A DNA stretch of 64,000 bases from Parafannyhessea sp902761955 (GTDB lineage Bacteria; Actinomycetota; Coriobacteriia; Coriobacteriales; Atopobiaceae): NCBI GenBank assembly GCA_902761955.1, contig CACWMM010000011.1:1-64000 (forward strand), in the 5' to 3' direction. Of the stretch, positions 1 to 10,964 are shown piece after piece (the first letter of the stretch is position 1; each line of letters begins with the position of its first letter). Both the position numbers and the translations under genes were made by a program. The notes beneath the pieces are model-generated. The model saw nothing but the letters and a program-made list of their open reading frames with translations, was not told where the DNA came from and searched no databases.

Positions 1-2468
<2,468 letters not shown>

Positions 2469-2469
<1 letters not shown>

Positions 2470-3737
2470 CAGAAGCGCCTCCCCTCGCGCACGTCGATGT
2501 CAAGGCAGTCGGGGTCGCCTGCCATGAGCCGTGCGAACGACGTGAACAGGTACGCGGAGTCATGCGGCCCCGGGCACGCCTCCGGGTGGTACTGGACCGA
2601 GAACGCGGGCACGTCCAGAAACTGCACGCCCTCCGGCGTCCCGTCGTTCAGGTTCACGTGCGTCAGCCTCACGCGGCCAAAGCGCTCGTTCATGACCACG
2701 GGCGCCACGTGGCGCTCGCTCCATGCGCGCAGGTCGCGCTCGTGCTCCGCAAAGCCGCCGGACTCCTCAGGCACGATGCTCCCCAAGGACTCGAACACCA
2801 GCCCATAGTTGTGGTTCTGGGCCGTAATCTCGACCCTGCCGGTCAGCAGGTTCATCACGGGCTCGTTTCCGCCATGGTGCCCAAACGGCAGCTTCTCGAT
2901 CGTCGCGCCCGCCGCAAGGGCCATCAGCTGGTTGCCCAGGCAGATGCCAAACACCGGCACCTTCCCCATCAGCTCGCGCGCCGCCTGCGCGGTCGCCTCA
3001 ACCTGGGTGGGGTCGCCCGGCCCGTTCGAGAAGAACACGCCATCCGGCGCCGCGCCGTCCTGCCCAAGCGCAAGCACGCGCCTGGCCGGCGTGTCCCACG
3101 GCACCACGACCGTCTCGCACCCCACGGCGGCGAGTCCGTCCGCGATGCCGCGCTTTTCTCCGCAGTCGTACGCCACCACGCGGAAGCGCCGCTCCCCCGC
3201 CGCAGGCACCACGTACTCCTGCGCGGTCGATACGTCCGGCACGAAGTTGTGGCTCGATATCCCGGGTGCCTTGCACACGCGCTCCACAAGGCTCCTGGGG
3301 TCAAGGTCCTCCGTCGATATCGCGGCGCGCATGGCGCCCGCCGAGCGTATGCGCAACGTGAGCGCGCGGGTGTCCACGCCCTCGATCGCGACGACACCGC
3401 CCTTGCGCAGCAGGTCCGTAAGGCTGCCCTCGCTCTGCCAGTTGCTGGGCTCGCGGCACATGTCGCGCACCACCAGGCCAGACAGCGCAAGCCCGCAGGA
3501 CTGCATGGCGGCGGCGCTCACGCCGTAGTTTCCCACCTGCGGATACGTGAGCGTCACGATCTGCCCCGCGTAGCTGGGGTCGCTCACGATCTCCTGGTAG
3601 CCCGCCATCGAAGTGTTGAACACGATCTCCCCAAAGGCCTCTCCCCCGGCGCCGGCGCTCCAGCCCCTATACACCGTGCCGTCCTCAAGCGCCAGAAGCG
3701 CCTCGACTGGCCGTTCCCTGCTCACAAGTGGGTTCAT
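2469..3737 (-). CDS. carA: carbamoyl-phosphate synthase small (glutaminase) chain
   Basis: This 422-residue protein hydrolyses glutamine and passes ammonia to CarB. The N-terminal CPSase domain opens with a typical LALEDGTVYRG. The C-terminal class I amidotransferase domain carries the nucleophile in GICLGNQL (Cys about 266) and the His/Glu pair in YHPE (about 384/386), so the catalytic triad is complete. I chose the ATG at 3737 because it has an AGAGGA ribosome site just upstream; an in-frame start at 3806 would add 23 residues with no family similarity. The gene overlaps carB as TGATG, so the pair is translationally coupled. The glutaminase looks intact even though its partner is broken. 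Confidence 0.96.
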
Positions 3738-3945
3738 GCGACCATCCTCTCCGTGCAGCGCGCCAAAAAGAGGGACCCCACCCCTGGCGGAATCCCGAAT
3801 CATCACCTTGGCGCTTGGTCATCCTTTACGGTATCTCCGTACCGTCCTTAAAGGTTGTTTCGCATTGTAGATGGTCCGATATGCGTTTTAGTATCTATTT
3901 GTCGTCCTGTTTATAATCCTGTTACAAAGCAACCGAGAAAAGCCA
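3738..3945. other. AT-richer leader upstream of carA
   Basis: No gene is visible here. The stretch is clearly more AT-rich than its surroundings (for example TTGTAACAGG and TATAAAC on the minus strand around 3910-3930) and probably holds the carAB promoter and leader. I do not recognise a pyrimidine-type attenuator or a riboswitch. Confidence 0.4.
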
Positions 3946-3981
3946 AGAGGCGGGACCGGACGCATGCCCGATCCCGCCTCT
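3946..3981 (-). terminator. Rho-independent terminator of gdhA
   Basis: AGAGGCGGGA (3946-3955) pairs with TCCCGCCTCT (3972-3981). On the minus strand the hairpin is followed by a TTTT stretch (3938-3941). It lies about 60 bases past the gdhA stop. Confidence 0.8.
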
Positions 3982-4042
3982 CTCATGTGCTCGCAGACCC
4001 AGGTCGCCCAAAGGCGCCCACGCCGCAAAAAGCCGCTTTCCG

Positions 4043-5374
4043 CTAGCAGATGCCCTGCGCCATCATCGCGTCCGCGACCTTGAGGAAGCCCGCGATGTTC
4101 GCGCCAAACACCAGGTCGCCCTCGTGGCCGTACTCCTTGGCCGCGCCGGACGCAGCCGCGTAGATGGAGTCCATGATGCCGTGGAGCTTCTCGTCGACCT
4201 CGTCGAAGGACCAGGAGAGGTGCTCGTGGTTCTGGGACATCTCCAGACCGGACGTCGCGACGCCGCCGGCGTTCGCGGCCTTGCCGGGCGCGAAGTACAC
4301 GCCGTTGGCCATCACGTACTCGGTCGCCTCGGTCGAGGTGGGCATGTTCGCGCCCTCGACCACGTACTTGCAGCCGCCCGCGACGAGCTTCTTGGCGTCG
4401 TCGAGCTCGAGCTCGTTCTGCGTGGCGCACGGCATGGCGATGTCGCACTTCTCGCCCCAGGGGCGCTCGCCCTCGTGATAGGTTGCGCCGGCCTTGCGCT
4501 CCGCGTACTCCTTGATGCGGCCGCGCTCGACCTGCTTGATCTGGCACAGCAGGTCGAAGTCGATGCCCTCGGGGTCATACACGTAGCCGTTGGAGTCGGA
4601 GCAGGTCACGACCTTGCCGCCAAGCTGCTCGGCCTTCTGGATGGCATACTGCGCAACGTTGCCGGAGCCAGATACCACGATGGTCTTGCCGTCGATGGAG
4701 TCGCCCTTCTCCTTCAGCATGTCCAGGAGGAAGTAGGCGGCACCGTAGCCGGTGGCCTCCGGACGCGCGAGGGATCCGCCGTAAGAGAGGCCCTTGCCCG
4801 TGAGGACGGACTGCCAGGAGTTGGTGAGGCGCTTGTACTGGCCAAACATGTAGCCGATCTCGCGGGCGCCCGTGCCGATGTCACCGGCGGGGACGTCGGT
4901 GTCCGGGCCAATGTGCTTGACGAGCTCCGTCATGAAGGACTGGCAGAAGCGCATGACCTCGTTGTCGGACTTGCCCTTGGGATCGAAGTCCGAGCCGCCC
5001 TTCGCGCCGCCCATGGGAAGGGTGGTGAGGGAGTTCTTGAAGACCTGCTCGAAGCCCAGGAACTTGAGGATGGAGAGGTTCACGCTGGGGTGCAGGCGCA
5101 GGCCGCCCTTGTAGGGCCCGATCGCGGAGTTGAACTGGATGCGGTAGCCGCGGTTTACCTGCACCTTGCCGGAATCGTCAACCCAGGGCACGCGGAAGAT
5201 CACGATGCGCTCGGGCTCTACGAGGCGCTCGAGGAGGCCGGCCTTCTCGTACTCGGGGTGCCTGTCGAGGGCAGGCTGCAGGGTGGTCAGGACCTCCTTC
5301 GCGGCCTGGATGAACTCAGGCTGGTCAGAGTAGCGCTGTTCCAGATCGGCAATCACTCGCTCGGAATAGTTCAT
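4043..5374 (-). CDS. gdhA: NADP-type glutamate dehydrogenase
   Basis: It catalyses reductive amination of 2-oxoglutarate to glutamate, the main ammonia-assimilating step where it is present. The 443-residue length fits the hexameric family I enzymes. Conserved features are GPYKGGLRLHPSVN, the catalytic lysine in PMGGAKGGSDFDPKGK (Lys125), the aspartate in PAGDIGTG (Asp165) and the dinucleotide-binding GSGNVA (236-241). The ATG at 5374 has GAGAGGAG upstream. The gene stands alone: it has its own terminator and a long upstream region with palindromic sequence at 5465-5489. Cofactor preference for NADP is inferred from the family. Confidence 0.96.
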   Translation of the reverse strand: MNYSERVIADLEQRYSDQPEFIQAAKEVLTTLQPALDRHPEYEKAGLLERLVEPERIVIFRVPWVDDSGKVQVNRGYRIQFNSAIGPYKGGLRLHPSVNLSILKFLGFEQVFKNSLTTLPMGGAKGGSDFDPKGKSDNEVMRFCQSFMTELVKHIGPDTDVPAGDIGTGAREIGYMFGQYKRLTNSWQSVLTGKGLSYGGSLARPEATGYGAAYFLLDMLKEKGDSIDGKTIVVSGSGNVAQYAIQKAEQLGGKVVTCSDSNGYVYDPEGIDFDLLCQIKQVERGRIKEYAERKAGATYHEGERPWGEKCDIAMPCATQNELELDDAKKLVAGGCKYVVEGANMPTSTEATEYVMANGVYFAPGKAANAGGVATSGLEMSQNHEHLSWSFDEVDEKLHGIMDSIYAAASGAAKEYGHEGDLVFGANIAGFLKVADAMMAQGIC

Positions 5375-5796
5375 GTGCTAATCTCCTCTCCGTCCACCCA
5401 TGGGCAGACGACGCTTACGAGACATCGTAACCGGTGCAAAATCAGAATAGTTATTTCATGGGTTCGAAACGGTTTCGCGCGGTTTCGCGTAACAGAATGT
5501 ACACGCAGGCGCAATTGCGGCCAACGCACTGCCCATTTTGGCCCGCCGCGCCACAGCACCCCACGCGCTCAGCACGCCTGCCACGTCGAAGGTTGTCTTC
5601 CAATGTAGTTGCAAGATGCATAAATGCACAGGCGAGAAGTGCCGCACCTTGCGAGAAGAGCCACGCCTTTCTCGCATCGCATTCGGAAAGACCGATGGTC
5701 TAGATTCCCCGGCGAAGACCGATGCGACGCATACCAGAATGGACAATCGCCCACCGGCCCGCTTGCGCACTTGCCACAAGCGCGGTCAACGCAAGC
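5375..5796. other. 422-base intergenic region upstream of gdhA
   Basis: I see no convincing gene. It holds the operator-like repeats at 5465-5489 and two copies of the intergenic word, GGCGAGAAG at 5631-5639 and TGCGAGAAG at 5650-5658. Short open frames here lack ribosome sites and family similarity. Confidence 0.5.
5465..5489. promoter_or_regulatory. palindrome plus direct repeat, possible gdhA operator
   Basis: CGAAACGGTTTCG (5465-5477) is a perfect palindrome around a central base. It overlaps two tandem copies of CGGTTTCGCG (5470-5479 and 5480-5489). The block lies about 90-115 bases upstream of the gdhA start, close to where its promoter should be. A repressor or activator site is inferred; no regulator is identified. 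Confidence 0.4.
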
Positions 5797-5907
5797 TTAC
5801 TCGGCGACGAGCCCCATCTCCTCCAGGCCGCGCGCTATCGCTGCGCGCATGAGCGCTTGGGCCTCCTCGACGTTGTCAGCCTCAACGTGCACCTCTACGT
5901 TCTCCAT
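5797..5907 (-). CDS. small acidic protein of 36 residues
   Basis: This short gene has an ATG at 5907 with a GAGGTGA ribosome site seven bases upstream and a TAA stop at 5797-5799. The product is acidic and should be largely helical, with the segment EEAQALMRAAIARGLEEMG. It has no signal peptide or membrane segment. It resembles no family that I know. Confidence rests on the good ribosome site and a sensible, amphipathic composition. Confidence 0.45.
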   Translation of the reverse strand: MENVEVHVEADNVEEAQALMRAAIARGLEEMGLVAE

Positions 5908-5956
5908 GCCGCATCACCTCGGGCAAATGGTCGCGGCTCGGCAACGCGGCACGAAG

Positions 5957-5984
5957 AAGGCCCCCGCCGTCGTGGCGAGGGCCT
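5957..5984 (-). terminator. hairpin downstream of the 6011-6247 gene
   Basis: AGGCCCCCGCC (958-968 of the 5 kb block) pairs with GGCGAGGGCCT (974-984) with one mismatch and a five-base loop. Only a weak T stretch (TCTTCGT) follows on the minus strand, so termination is possible but not certain. Confidence 0.4.
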
Positions 5985-6010
5985 GAAGCGCGAGCATATT
6001 CTTGGACTGG

Positions 6011-6247
6011 CTAGGAGCGCGCGGCCTCCTCGGATGCGAAGCGCTCCATTATCTTCTGCTCACAGAATTCGTCGTCGTCCGCCTTAGCTCCGTAGGTGCG
6101 ATAGAGGGACACGCAATATAGGGCCTCCTGGTGGAACAGCTCACGGTCGCCTGTCGAAAGCTTGCCAAGTTCCATGTCGAGGAGGACGTTATACCCGTCA
6201 TCAGGTGTACTCGGGACCATCTTCGAGACATCAGCGTAGACGCTCAA
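6011..6247 (-). CDS. hypothetical protein, 78 residues
   Basis: I do not recognise this protein. The TTG at 6247 is preceded by a G-rich GGGGG ribosome-like site; an internal ATG at 6220 is the alternative start. The product is soluble and acidic, with a tyrosine-rich middle (YCVSLYRTYG) and an acidic DDDEFCEQK segment. It overlaps the end of the upstream frame at 6231-6515 by 17 bases, so the two may be co-translated, or both may be pieces of one degraded gene. G+C is lower than in the flanking housekeeping genes, which hints at transfer. Confidence 0.4.
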   Translation of the reverse strand: MSVYADVSKMVPSTPDDGYNVLLDMELGKLSTGDRELFHQEALYCVSLYRTYGAKADDDEFCEQKIMERFASEEAARS

Positions 6248-6515
6248 CTCTTACCCCCAGTACGCTCTCGTAGGACGAAAACAGCCCGCTTTCGTCGCCA
6301 CTGTATGCCTTCATAAGACGGCTAACTCTATCGGCCGTAAGTGCATTATACCCGCCTATTGGCTCCCCAACCTGCTCGAACCTGAGAATCGAGCCGTCGT
6401 GGCACGCTATTACGCCGAACCCTGCCCCATTATTGCGAAGGCTGTTGATGTCTGCCACCGACGGAGCGCCGCCGTTCGGAGTTGAACGGCAAGACGGAAA
6501 CGTGCCGTCGTTCAA
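6231..6515 (-). CDS. hypothetical protein, up to 94 residues, possibly a gene remnant
   Basis: This open frame begins at a TTG (6515) without a convincing ribosome site. It reads through GGYNALTADRVSRLMKAYSG to a stop inside the next gene. Composition and codon use are less GC-biased than in the neighbours. I cannot assign a function. It could be the tail of a longer gene that has lost its 5' part. Treat it as low-confidence coding sequence. Confidence 0.25.
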   Translation of the reverse strand: MNDGTFPSCRSTPNGGAPSVADINSLRNNGAGFGVIACHDGSILRFEQVGEPIGGYNALTADRVSRLMKAYSGDESGLFSSYESVLGVRVERLR

Positions 6516-6604
6516 CTAAATATGGCTTGTTCGCGCCAACCTTCTGGGTATCATCATCGATGAGATAGGGCATCGGAAAGCTTGCGACCGAAGGGGGCGA
6601 CATC

Positions 6605-6808
6605 ATGGATTTCTACGGCGTATGCATCCTGATTCTTGTGCTCTATGGCATCGGCCTTCTTATCGGACTGATCCAGGCTGCGGCAAACTCTCGCGCACGC
6701 GAACGTCAGAAGATGACGCCAGAGGAGCGCGCCAAGGCGGAAAGGCATGACGAGGACTACTATCTCATGATGGCTACTCACGAGTACATGACGAATCATC
6801 ATCACTAG
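6605..6808 (+). CDS. small single-pass membrane protein, 67 residues
   Basis: ATG at 6605 with an AGGGGG ribosome site eight bases upstream. Residues 5-27 (VCILILVLYGIGLLIGLIQA) form one hydrophobic helix, followed by a charged cytoplasmic-type tail (RARERQKMTPEERAKAERHDEDYY) ending in HHH. No known family. The gene is monocistronic, between minus-strand hypotheticals and a tRNA promoter. Confidence 0.6.
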   Translation: MDFYGVCILILVLYGIGLLIGLIQAAANSRARERQKMTPEERAKAERHDEDYYLMMATHEYMTNHHH

Positions 6809-6870
6809 TCATCACGGCACGTAGACGTCCCCCAAAATCCAACTAGTTGTGCCGATTGTTAGATCGACGG

Positions 6871-6899
6871 TTGCCCAAACCGGCTCAGTACCCTATACT
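6871..6899 (+). promoter_or_regulatory. promoter of the tRNA-Pro/tRNA-Gly pair
   Basis: TTGCCC (6871-6876) and TATACT (6894-6899) are separated by 17 bases and lie 13 bases before the first tRNA, matching a vegetative sigma promoter. Confidence 0.75.
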
Positions 6900-6912
6900 T
6901 TCAGAGCGGCTC

Positions 6913-6989
6913 CGGGGTGTGGCGCAGTTTGGTAGCGCATCTGCTTTGGGAGCAGAGGGTCGCTGGTTCGAATCCAGTCACCCCGACCA
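6913..6989 (+). tRNA. tRNA-Pro (anticodon TGG)
   Basis: The acceptor stem CGGGGTG pairs with CACCCCG and is followed by an encoded ACCA end. The anticodon arm is TCTGC-TTTGGGA-GCAGA, giving anticodon TGG. The T arm has GGTTCGAATCC. It shares a promoter with the tRNA-Gly that starts four bases later. Confidence 0.95.
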
Positions 6990-6992
6990 TAT

Positions 6993-7068
6993 GCGGCGGT
7001 AGTTCAATTGGTAGAGCAGCAGCCTTCCAAGCTGCCTGTTGCGGGTTCGAGTCCCGTCCGCCGCTCCA
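6993..7068 (+). tRNA. tRNA-Gly (anticodon TCC)
   Basis: Acceptor GCGGCGG pairs with CCGCCGC, then TCCA. The anticodon loop CTTCCAA gives TCC. Encoded CCA end. Confidence 0.95.
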
Positions 7069-7177
7069 TTGCGCACCGCCCACCGCGCGACGCTGCATCC
7101 CCGTCCCGTTCTCTGCCGCCAGCGCATGCCAATGGCGCTAGATTGTTTACAAGGCGATGGATGGGAGTCGAACCAGC

Positions 7178-8085
7178 ATGAACGAAGGCCTTGGCAGGAC
7201 GCTCGTGATAGCGAACCCCGCGGCGCACAGCGGCGACGGAGCCGCGGCCGCCGAGCGCGTGGACAGGTTCTTCTCGTCCCATGCGAACGCGACAGACGAC
7301 TTCGAGCTTCGCCTTACCCAGGCACCGGGAGACGGTATGCGGATGGCGCGGGAGTTCGCTGACTTCGACACGATCGTCGCGCTTGGTGGTGATGGCATCA
7401 TCCACGAGGTCGCAAACGGCCTCATGGCCGTGGCATCACGCGAGCGGCCGGCGCTCGCCGTCGTCCCCGTCGGCTCGGGAAACGACTTCGCGCGCACCAT
7501 CGGTGCTGCCACGAACGACCCCTGCACCGCCCTTGGGCAGATCCTGCGCGGGCGCAGGCGCGAGCTTGACCTCGGCCACGTCGCAAGTGACGCCGGCGAG
7601 TCCGCCTACTTCGTGCAGACGCTCTCGTTTGGGCTCGATGCCGCCATCGCGCTCGACACGACCGACCGCCGCGCAGCGCAGACGCGCCAGAAGGGCTCCG
7701 GGCTGTTCGCGACGTCTGGCGTCAAGATCCTCTCCACGGTCAGGGGTGAGGCCTCCGGCTATCCCTCGCGCGTCACCATGGACGGCGAGAAGGACGTCCG
7801 CCTGAACTCGATCGTGTTTGCCGTGCAGAACGGCCCAGCCTCGACCTTTGCTACAACGTGAGCGTGCCCGCCCTGCCCCATGTCCTCGCGCTGTTTGCCC
7901 TTGCACGCACGGGCAGGCACGTGGGGTCGCGCGCCATCGCCACAAGGAGGGTCGGGCACCTTCACATAGAGTTCCTGGAGAGCGAGCCGCCGTGCCAGGC
8001 GGACGGCGAGCCGCTCCATGGGCGCACGTACGAAGTCGAGGTGCGGCCGCGCTCCCTCACACTCATAGCGCCCTCACGCTCATAG
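7178..8085 (+). pseudogene. diacylglycerol kinase-like lipid kinase, frame broken near 7845
   Basis: Members of this DagK/YegS-like family phosphorylate diacylglycerol or related lipids using ATP. The first part is a good match: VIANPAAHSGDG at the start, VALGGDGIIHEVANGL (the GGDG nucleotide motif) and PVGSGNDFART. The frame reaches VFAVQNGP and stops with TGA at 7859-7861. In another frame the family C-terminus continues from DLCYNVSVPALPHVLALFAL to a stop at 8083-8085. The conserved segment that normally joins these parts (a YGGGF...PDA...DDG type sequence, about 17-19 residues) is missing, and the lost length must be 3n+1. I chose ATG 7178 (GGGAG upstream); ATG 7157 is the alternative. 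Function is lost unless the break is an assembly error. Confidence 0.85.
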
Positions 8086-8088
8086 CAC
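8055..8088. repeat. 17-base tandem duplication at the end of the lipid kinase gene
   Basis: CCTCACACTCATAGCGC (8055-8071) is followed directly by CCTCACGCTCATAGCAC (8072-8088), 15 of 17 bases identical. The second copy supplies the stop codon of the downstream frame. Confidence 0.7.
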
Positions 8089-8171
8089 CCGCGTGGTAGA
8101 CGGCTGGCCATAGGAGCCTATCTACCGCTTTCGCCTGCGCTGACGCCTTCAGACCCCAAAGACTTCCATAC

Positions 8172-8202
8172 AAAAGGGGACGCCCTTTCGGACGTCCCCC
8201 TT
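8172..8202 (-). terminator. Rho-independent terminator of ptsI
   Basis: AAGGGGACG (8174-8182) pairs with CGTCCCC-CTT (8193-8202). On the minus strand the stem ends in CCCCTTTTG. It lies 30 bases past the ptsI stop. Confidence 0.75.
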
Positions 8203-8233
8203 GGTTGCGTTAGAGCCTGCAGCCTCGCTCTGC

Positions 8234-9937
8234 CTACTTCTGGGCGGCCTGGAGCATGACCTTGACCTCGGTGGCGGTCTTCAGCTTCATGACCTTCTCG
8301 GTCAGGGCGTCGGCCTCCTCCTTCGTCCACTCGGAGATGATCTTGCGGGTGCGCAGAATCGACGGTGCGGACACGGAGAACTCGTTCAGGCCGAAGGACA
8401 GCAGCACCGGGATGAGCAGCGGGTCAGCCGCGGCCTCGCCGCACATACCGACCATGATGCCCTTCTCGCGGCCGGACTCGATGATCCTCTTCAGCGAGCG
8501 CAGGACGGCCGGCTGGTACACGGTGTACAGGTACGAGACGCGGTCGTTGCCGCGGTCGGCGCACATGGTGTAGCCAATGAGGTCGTTCGTGCCGATGGAG
8601 AAGAAGTCGCACTCCTCCGCAAGGTCGTCGGCGATGAGGGACGCGGCAGGCGTCTCGATCATGGTACCGACCTCGATGTCCTTGTTGTACGCGACGCCGC
8701 GCTCGTCCAGCTCCTTCTTGCACTCCTCGACGAGTGCCTTCGCCTGACGGACCTCGTCCAGGGTGGTGACGAGCGGCAGCATGATCTTCACGTCACCAAA
8801 CGCGGAGGCGCGAAGCAGCGCGGTCAGCTGGACCTTGTACTGCTCGGGGTTGTTCAGGCAGTAGCGGACGGCACGGAAGCCCATGAAGGGGTTCTCTTCC
8901 TTCTTCAGGTTGAGATACGGGATCTCCTTGTCGCCGCCCACGTCGAGCGTGCGGATAATGACCGGCTCGTCCTTCATGCGCAGGGCGACCTTCTGGTACG
9001 CGGCAAACTGCTCGTCCTCGGTCGGAAGCTCCTTCGCGTCCATGAACAGGAACTCAGAGCGGAAGAGGCCAACGCCCTCCGCGTCGTGCTCCGCCGCCAC
9101 GTTCGCGTCGTCCGGATTGCCGATGTTCGCGACGAGAAGGACCTTCTCGCCGTCGCCGGTGACCGTTTCCTTGCCGCGATAGGCCTCAAGGGCGGCCTTC
9201 TCCTCGGCGTAGGACTTCGCCTTGGCGCGATAAGCCTCGAGGACGTCGTCCTCCGGGTTGTTGATGACCTTGCCGAGGGTGCCGTCGACGATGACCATCT
9301 CGCCAGACTTGATGTTCTTCGTGGCGTCCGCGACGGAAAGGACTGCGGGGATCTCGAGCGCACGGGCGATAATGGCGGAGTGGGAGGTGCGGCCACCGGT
9401 CTCGGTGACGATGCCGGCAACGTTCTCCTTGTCGATGTCGGCGGTCATCGAGGGCGTGAGCTCCTCGACGACGACGATGGAGTTCTCCGGGAGGGACGAA
9501 AGGTCGACGACCTGCTTGCCAAGGAGGTCGGCCAGAAGGCCGGTCTTGACGTCGGCCACGTCGGCCGCGCGCTCGCGGAAGAGCTCGTCGTCCATGTTGG
9601 AGAACATGTTGAAGTACATGTCGTAGGCCTCGCTCACGGCCTGCTCGGCGCACATGCCGGAATCGATGGACCCGTTCACCATGTCCTTGATTCCCTCGTC
9701 CTCGGCGAACTCGATGTGCGCGCCCATGATGGCGGCAGCCTCCTCGCCCACCGACTGCTTCATGCGCTCGATCTGCATGTTCGTCTGCTCGATGAACTTC
9801 GCGAGAGCCTCGTTGTAGCGGGCCTTCTCGGCCTCCGGATCCTCGGGCTTCGTCGGGGTGAAGGACAGGTCGGGTGCGACCGCAACCTGCGCGACACCAA
9901 TGCCGTAGCCGTCAGAAGCATTTACGCCTTCGAACAT
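8234..9937 (-). CDS. ptsI: phosphoenolpyruvate-protein phosphotransferase (PTS enzyme I)
   Basis: Enzyme I takes phosphate from phosphoenolpyruvate and passes it to HPr, the first step of PTS sugar uptake. The 567-residue length is normal. The phospho-histidine sits in GGRTSHSAIIAR (His186). The PEP-binding barrel shows GVGLFRSEFLFM, DVGGDKEIPYL, NPFMGFRAVRYCL, FFSIGTNDLIGYT and the catalytic cysteine in GMCGEAAADP. ATG 9937 has GGGAGG upstream. fruK lies 97 bases upstream on the same strand; the gap contains a G+C-rich hairpin (TCTGGCGGG with CCCGCCAGA, about 9983-10016) without a T tail, which may tune read-through. No ptsH is visible in the window. Confidence 0.96.
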   Translation of the reverse strand: MFEGVNASDGYGIGVAQVAVAPDLSFTPTKPEDPEAEKARYNEALAKFIEQTNMQIERMKQSVGEEAAAIMGAHIEFAEDEGIKDMVNGSIDSGMCAEQAVSEAYDMYFNMFSNMDDELFRERAADVADVKTGLLADLLGKQVVDLSSLPENSIVVVEELTPSMTADIDKENVAGIVTETGGRTSHSAIIARALEIPAVLSVADATKNIKSGEMVIVDGTLGKVINNPEDDVLEAYRAKAKSYAEEKAALEAYRGKETVTGDGEKVLLVANIGNPDDANVAAEHDAEGVGLFRSEFLFMDAKELPTEDEQFAAYQKVALRMKDEPVIIRTLDVGGDKEIPYLNLKKEENPFMGFRAVRYCLNNPEQYKVQLTALLRASAFGDVKIMLPLVTTLDEVRQAKALVEECKKELDERGVAYNKDIEVGTMIETPAASLIADDLAEECDFFSIGTNDLIGYTMCADRGNDRVSYLYTVYQPAVLRSLKRIIESGREKGIMVGMCGEAAADPLLIPVLLSFGLNEFSVSAPSILRTRKIISEWTKEEADALTEKVMKLKTATEVKVMLQAAQK

Positions 9938-10034
9938 CTAAACCTCCCATTTGCATTGCCAGGTATCCCATGCACCTATACGTCTGGCGGGAGCTCCCCC
10001 TTTGCCCCCGCCAGATAACATGGCTCTTCTCGCG

Positions 10035-10964
10035 CTACTTGCCCTGCTTCGCGATGATCTCGTTCAGGTTCTGGTAGACGCGGTCGATCGTCGCGCGCTT
10101 CGCGATGCCCTTGCTCGCCGCGGTCGCTGTGCCGCAGGCGGAAGCGAAGCGGAGCGCGGTCTCGTAGTCCGCGCCCTCCTGCACCTTGGCCACGAAGCCG
10201 GCGACCATGGAGTCGCCAGCGCCGGTCGCGTTGACCAGGCGGATCTTCGCGGTCGGGACGGTGTGGACCTCGCCCTTCTCGTCGTACAGAAGCGAGCCGT
10301 GGCCGCCGCAAGACACGATGACGTTGCGGGCGCCGCGCTCGTGCAGCTCCTTCGCGAAGGGGATGCACTCCTCCGGGGTCTCGGGACGCGCGTCGAAGAT
10401 GCGTCCGACCTCGTGGTTGTTGGGCTTGATGAGGAACGGCTCGTCCTCGAGGGACTCCAGCAGCAGCTGGCCGGGGGCGTCCACGACGAAGCGGATGCCG
10501 CGGCCCTTCAGCCTCTTCATGATGATGCTGTACATGTCCTCGGGAAGCGACTTTGGGATGGAGCCGGTCAGGACCAGCGTGTCGCCCTCGCCAATGTAGT
10601 CGATGCGCTCGAGCAGCTCGTCGACCTTCTTCTCGGAGATCTTGGGGCCCATGCCGTTGACCATCGTCATGACGATGCCGTTCAGCTTTACGTTGATGCG
10701 GGTGAAGCCCTTGTCCAGACGCACGAAGTTGGACGAGATGCCGTTCTTCTGGAGCGTCTTGACCAAATAGTCGCCAGTGAAGCCGGCCACAATGCCGAAG
10801 GCGACGTTGATTACCTTAAGCTCGTTGAGCAGAGTTGAAACATTGATACCATTTCCGCCACAGTACAGCTCCTCGCTCGAGGACCTGTTCGTGAAGCCCA
10901 TGTCAAGCGTCAGCGGATGCATGACATAGTCAATAGCCGGGTTCAAAGTTACGGTGTAAATCAA
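10035..10964 (-). CDS. fruK: 1-phosphofructokinase (PfkB family)
   Basis: It phosphorylates fructose 1-phosphate, the product of PTS fructose import, to fructose 1,6-bisphosphate. The start VTLNPAIDYVM, GGNGINVSTLL, LTGSIPKSLP and the PfkB signature VNATGAGDSMVAGF with the catalytic aspartate are all present in 309 residues. I chose the TTG at 10964 because AAGGAG lies six bases upstream and the family starts at this point; an upstream GTG at 10985 has no ribosome site. Placement before ptsI suggests joint control of fructose use. Tagatose-6-phosphate kinase (LacC) is the main alternative and is less likely in this context. Confidence 0.88.
   Translation of the reverse strand: MIYTVTLNPAIDYVMHPLTLDMGFTNRSSSEELYCGGNGINVSTLLNELKVINVAFGIVAGFTGDYLVKTLQKNGISSNFVRLDKGFTRINVKLNGIVMTMVNGMGPKISEKKVDELLERIDYIGEGDTLVLTGSIPKSLPEDMYSIIMKRLKGRGIRFVVDAPGQLLLESLEDEPFLIKPNNHEVGRIFDARPETPEECIPFAKELHERGARNVIVSCGGHGSLLYDEKGEVHTVPTAKIRLVNATGAGDSMVAGFVAKVQEGADYETALRFASACGTATAASKGIAKRATIDRVYQNLNEIIAKQGK

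Noticed and set aside
5456..5779. 107-codon frame upstream of gdhA
   Set aside because: No ribosome site, no family similarity, and it spans operator-like repeats and intergenic words.
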